This document shows, one piece after another, positions 60,001-64,000 of a stretch of DNA of 64,000 nt (the stretch's first letter is position 1; each line of letters starts with the position of its first letter). Source of the DNA: Saccharina japonica (taxonomy: Eukaryota > Sar > Phaeophyceae > Laminariales > Laminariaceae); assembly GCA_008828725.1 (NCBI GenBank), contig MEHQ01003283.1:232001-296000 (forward strand), in the 5' to 3' direction. A program made the position numbers and the translations under genes. Below the pieces are notes generated by a model. That model saw only the letters and a list, made by a program, of their open reading frames with translations, did not search any database and was not told where the DNA came from.

Positions 60001-61814
60001 TTCCCCGGCCTCCGACGGGCCTATTCCCGCTCGCTCGTAAGGTCGCGCGTCACCGCCGAGCGCGGCGACCATCAATCCGTAGGCTCTGACTAGACGGCGG
60101 GACATCGAGATAGTTTCTCCGAGGCAGCAAGGTTCTTTGCGGTACATCGAGGGTTTTCTTCGAGGTAGCGAGGTTATTTCGAGGTTGTGTCTTGAAGACA
60201 GCTATATACGATATCGTTTTTTTTTCGTCGCGAGCTTTGATAGCTCTTTTCTTCCAACACTCGGTCTTACAAATGCGACCGCTTTCTCCCGGCTATCCCC
60301 CTCAGCGGGTCGGGTCGTATATAGCCCCTCCCCCCCCCCCTGCTTCGTCGGGACACGGGTGCCATACAACAGCAGCCAGAACAGCAGTATTTGTACAGTA
60401 GTACAATACGACAACAAACAAATTGGCTGAATAATACCGAGTATATTTTGTTTGCCTCGGGTGATGTCATGGCTAGCTCCCTTTTCGCGATGGAATTATT
60501 CCTGTACTAATGTACACAGTACTGTGTGTAGTACTGCTGCTGTAGCACGTATTGCTGTACAGTAATAGCATATGGGGCATGCATACGTGTCACCTTCGAA
60601 AGTTCTGCGGCGAATGTCACTCGCTCCGGCGGTAAGCCCACGAAGCAGGAGAACAAGGTGCACTCCATAGCAATGACCGTTGCGCCCAGCCACTTAACGG
60701 ATTCGGGTAAAAGCAGAATCGCCACCGTAAACGTAAGCACAAAGCCCCCCAAGGAGATCTGCCGGATATTTGGGTATCGAAACAGAAAAAACGAAACGGC
60801 ACACAATAAAGCGAAACTGCTGAGAAAAGGGGAGGGTGTTCCAAAGTGCAAACATATGTGAGACGAGAGGGGTAAACCTGAACAGAAATATCGAGACATC
60901 AAGCAAAGAGGTCAAGCGAAAGCCCAAGAACCTGTCGCGTGGGAGGTGTACTTCATTTTCGTGCACGGCCGTTGACGTAAGACCCTAGACCCTCGAATTA
61001 CTACAATGCCGAGACGGAGCACGTTGGGTTTTCACCAACCAGGCAGTCATTGCTTGTGCCAAGCGCAAAGCGCCGTGGCGTATTGGGCGAGTCGGATGGA
61101 GAGTGAGCTGCATCCGGTTGAGAACCGCCTGTGAGGCGGACTTTTATATTGACGACTGCTTCCAATGAAATGCAATGACTTCCGCCGTAGCCACTTCCAG
61201 AGACAGCAATGGGTATTACGATGTATCTGCCTCGTGATTGTCTTACCACATACACACTATTAATACGTGAAACGAGCTTCCCCTTGTGCGGGGTTGAGGT
61301 TCTCAACCCCGCACAAAAATTCTAGCAAGATCGCCAGCCTTGGTGACCGCCGAAACGAAAAGAAGAATAAAACGGCACCCTGCTTGTCTAGCTCACGCAG
61401 TGAGAGGCGTGCTCTTACAGCGTCGTCGCCAACCGACGCCAACCCAACCTATATACTTCGTATATAAAATATTTATAAGGGGCAAGCTCGGGGAAAGTAT
61501 ATGGTGTGTTTGTGTGTGTCACCATTGGGTTTCGTTCGGAAAATCCGGGAACAGTCCCAAGGGCTACATAGCGAGGTATACGACGAAAACTGTAGTGCAG
61601 CATGAATGACATTTCGAACGATCTTGAGTAGTGTTACCTTAAGGACCGACAGGTAGCGACACGCGAGCAGCAGCACGCTCGATACTGCGCACGCCACCAC
61701 AGCCAACAAGGCGCACGTCATAAGTACCCAGTCCCGGCTATCAGATGAATCCCAGTAGCGCGGTTCCAGCGTCTTCCCTAGCACCGTGTATGCCGATGGG
61801 AAATAGTAAGTCGC
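54093..61814 (-). CDS. CTL-E: choline transporter-like protein (SLC44/CTL family), first exon beyond the window
   Basis: Exons on minus: 2 61638-61814 (donor GTAACA), 3 60594-60758 (acceptor CCGGCAG, donor GTGACA, 55 codons), 4 58312-58718 (acceptor CCTAG, donor GTAAGG), 5 ending at 57506 (GTAAGT), 6 from 57358, 7 55743-56014 (GTGACT), 8 54093-54218 (TAA). All are open where defined. Joins 2/3, 3/4 and 7/8 are phase 0. Marks of the family: SRDWVLMTCALL in exon 2, PERVTFAAELSK-VASRAVTSTP across exons 3/4, WGSSVAANIVAATVAGS, SNASWTADFLMIGLRF, EVVVYASKAVFVCLVQ and tail WTEHHDRSPHNELYKAW. It has one codon fewer than CTL-D in the Cys-rich loop. The intron-1 array is at 62525-62840. Probably functional; exon 5 acceptor and exon 6 end unresolved. 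Confidence 0.68.
54316..54933 (+). mobile_element. R-family repeat in the last intron of CTL-E
   Basis: The R repeat (54334-54850) lies between long G runs (54234-54246, 54316-54333, 54850-54863, 54920-54933). In CTL-D the matching intron goes from the G-rich tract straight to TAATAATGACATGCC, so this copy is an insertion into or beside the G tract. That tract is the pyrimidine tract of the exon 8 acceptor on minus. Confidence 0.65.
60955..61470 (+). repeat. R-family repeat in CTL-E intron 2
   Basis: Full-length match to 54334-54850, from CGTGCACGGCCGT to CCAACCCAACCTATATA. It shares its position with the partial copy at 35216 in CTL-D. Confidence 0.65.
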
Positions 61815-62524
61815 CTGATAAGATGGGGGGCGATAGGAGATTAAACATAAAACGGGCCGGTTTATAGACTCGGTGGAAGACGTTACACGTTTTAGCGTTC
61901 CGTCGTGCGGAATACGCAATATTTCAGCATGTATGTGCAACACAAGCGGGGACATCGGATATCAACGGGTACAGCAGTCTGCGACATCTACGAAGCCCAT
62001 ACTTTGGGGGCATGCTCAAATGTGCCAAACTCCTTACACCACGTAGTTCCAAAATCCGCGAGCCCTGCGTTCACACGACGCACCCGCTGCCCGAACACCC
62101 GGAGCTTGTCCCGTTGCGCCTTACAAAATACTATCCACAGCTTCTTGATGGAATCGTCAACCGTTTACGGCGGGATTCGTGTGATTAAAGACCGCTTAAA
62201 CGAGCACGGATGGCGTGTCATCGGCCGTTTAGGAAGGATGTGTAAGAGTGCGAGCGCTCATCATGCTCCGCGCGTGTCTGGTGCCGCTGCTATTAATACT
62301 GCTACTCACGTAATCAAAACTTTCAAATAAATGTTGCATATCTCACAAAATGAAGCTCTTATCTACGAAAGAAAGCTCTTCTTCATGAATGTACCTCCCT
62401 TGGCGATTCGGGTATGTGGATCGGGTTACGTGTCGAGTGACATAGCGCTTTCATTGTTTGAGGACCCGAAGGTGGAATACTGTGCATCTTGCTGGCACTA
62501 GCCCCTACCTTTACAGGTGTTATT

Positions 62525-62840
62525 GTAGTAGGACATCCTATGGAACGTCCCGCTGGACATCCTGTAGGAAACATGGCATCCCAAGGGACATGCCATAGGC
62601 CATCAACAGCAGCAGTGTAACATCTGGGACACCCCCGTACGTAGGCCAATCATAGACCGTCCCATGGACGGCCCAATGGGGTGTCCCATGGACGTATATG
62701 GCCTCAAAACGTCCTACTGGTTGTCCTACCCGTAGGACGTCCCATAGGTCAACTTACGGGATGTCCCCATCGAAAGTCTTATTATTACTACTGTACTACT
62801 GTAGGGGGTGTCCCATGGATTGTGTCACGGTACATCCTAT
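62525..62840. repeat. GGGACGTCC-type array in CTL-E intron 1
   Basis: Degenerate palindromic words (GGACATCCTATGGAACG, CCGTAGGACGTCCCATAGG) in the same gene position as in CTL-A to D. Confidence 0.65.
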
Positions 62841-62869
62841 GTGGATGACCCATATCTATGTATTATATA

Positions 62870-63940
62870 CAGTAGTTCGTCTGATGCCCAAAAAACAATA
62901 CTTTAATCAAGTGATCTTTGATGCCCACTTTATCATAGCAACTTAGAGTGGAGCAAATGCAAATGCATTTTTTTTCTTCTCCCACACACGTTTAAAACGC
63001 ACGCTTCTCCCTACGCCGGCATGCCCGGCGCCGTCTTCTTACGTTGCAGGCTGGCATACTGTAGTACAACTCGTACGTGCGCCGTGCTTGTCGTCGTGGC
63101 CACAGCGATTCGCGGCTGCTCTACGCACGAGTATTGCATGCAGCAGTGCGGTTGCTACTTTTAACCTTTGCTGAGATTGTATCGTTCATCCTCGCTCTGG
63201 TCGTACTCGTATCGTATGATACGTACGTCGCCTTCTGTCGCCGTGCGCGACGAAAGCACCACTGCTTGCTTTAGAAACGGACGGTGTCTCTAAAGGCCCC
63301 TATATAACATCCCCTCCTCCTGCCTCTGCTCGTGTTCAAAGCCGTCCCGAGTTCGCGAAGCTTGGTCATGTTGCATGGGCCTACTTACCAGAGATCTTAT
63401 GAACAGGGTGAATTGGTGATATTTGCAAGGGAGATCCTTACGGTGATCTCCGACAAGATGTTACCGGGCACTTCCTTATGCATGTGCAGGTACGAGTATA
63501 CGAGTTCATATACATAAGACAGAGCACTCTCCCGTGCCACACTGGGGATGGTACTCGTATACGTACTGATGATGTATCACAGTGTCGAGTTGACGTACGA
63601 GGTATGTATTGTATGTGTTGTCTGGTATGTACGAACCTGGTATCAACTACGTATCCACGTCGTATATACGTACGAGTATACTTGAAGTATTATATGTGTT
63701 GCTGTTTGGTATCCACGACCCGGTTCCAAGAGCAAGACAATATGTTTGCCCAAATAATCCCAAGTATTCTTGACATCCGACAATGTGTAGCATGAGCTTC
63801 AACGTTCATAACTCATGAGCAACCGAAATAATAAAACAACGGAAATAAAAGTAGCGTCCTTGAGTCATTATTTTTAGTACGAGCTGCTCACACTTGTGAC
63901 CCTACCGCCGTGGGGGCGGGGGGGGCTCTTATTCCCTAGT
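62870..63940. other. Insertion in CTL-E intron 1, no gene seen
   Basis: CTL-D passes from ATCCTATGTGGACGACC (46660) directly to GGGATGTTCCGTGGACC (46690); CTL-E has about 1.06 kb between the same words. The extra part is rich in ACGTACGAGTATAC-type words. A frame at 63077-63274 ends in a hydrophobic stretch but has no support. Confidence 0.5.
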
Positions 63941-64000
63941 TTGTCATACCATGGGGTGTTCCGTGGGTCATTCCATACCGTATGATGGTGGTTTTTCTGT

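Overview
This is nuclear DNA of a eukaryote. Genes are split by spliceosomal introns (GTAAGT-type donors, pyrimidine-AG acceptors), interstitial CCCTAA (TTAGGG-type telomere) tracts occur at three kinds of place, and the window is rich in MITE-like elements, a gag/protease retroelement and long duplications. I see no prokaryotic organisation, rRNA, tRNA or CRISPR. The telomere tracts and segmental duplications suggest a subtelomeric region, probably of a protist or alga; I cannot name the species.

The unifying content is one multi-exon membrane-protein family present five times, plus one decayed relic. I assign it to the choline transporter-like (CTL/SLC44/Pns1) family from the ordered match of exons: a D-x-x-W first membrane segment, an ERVxFAAELxK-VASRxVTSTP joint, the W-x-S-V-A-x-N-I-V-A-x-T-V-A-G-S core, an S-N-A-S-W ... 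G-L-R-F-T segment, the E-V-V-V-Y-A-S-x-A-V-F-V-C end and a short tail exon. Copies: CTL-A (left edge to 3903, minus), CTL-B (7441-10064, minus, truncated), CTL-C (17291-22686, plus), CTL-D (25834-47509, minus, the only copy with all eight exon groups) and CTL-E (54093-61814, minus, first exon beyond the right edge). Three junctions or ends remain unresolved in every copy, namely the start of exon 5, the end of exon 6 and the exon 6/7 join.

Layout. 1-1512 is almost the same as 27365-28833. About 1515-7410 is a ~5.9 kb unit, repeated directly at 7441-13564 and inverted at 13854-19653, so 7441-19653 is a giant palindrome with a ~360 bp loop. CCCTAA tracts lie exactly at the unit junctions (7411-7440, 13565-13592). 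22.7-25.8 kb is the interval between the convergent CTL-C and CTL-D and holds one hypothetical gene with a frameshift. CTL-D fills 25.8-47.5 kb because its introns hold insertions, notably an ~8.6 kb scrambled gag/protease retroelement (about 37.4-45.98 kb) in intron 1. 47.5-54 kb holds a CTL relic and an unrecognised multi-exon gene on plus. 54-62 kb is CTL-E.

CTL-A, B and C lack exon 3, and each has a different defect in or near exon 2, so they look like degenerating duplicates. CTL-D and CTL-E are the candidates for working transporters. All function statements are family inference from peptide patterns read by eye; no search was run.
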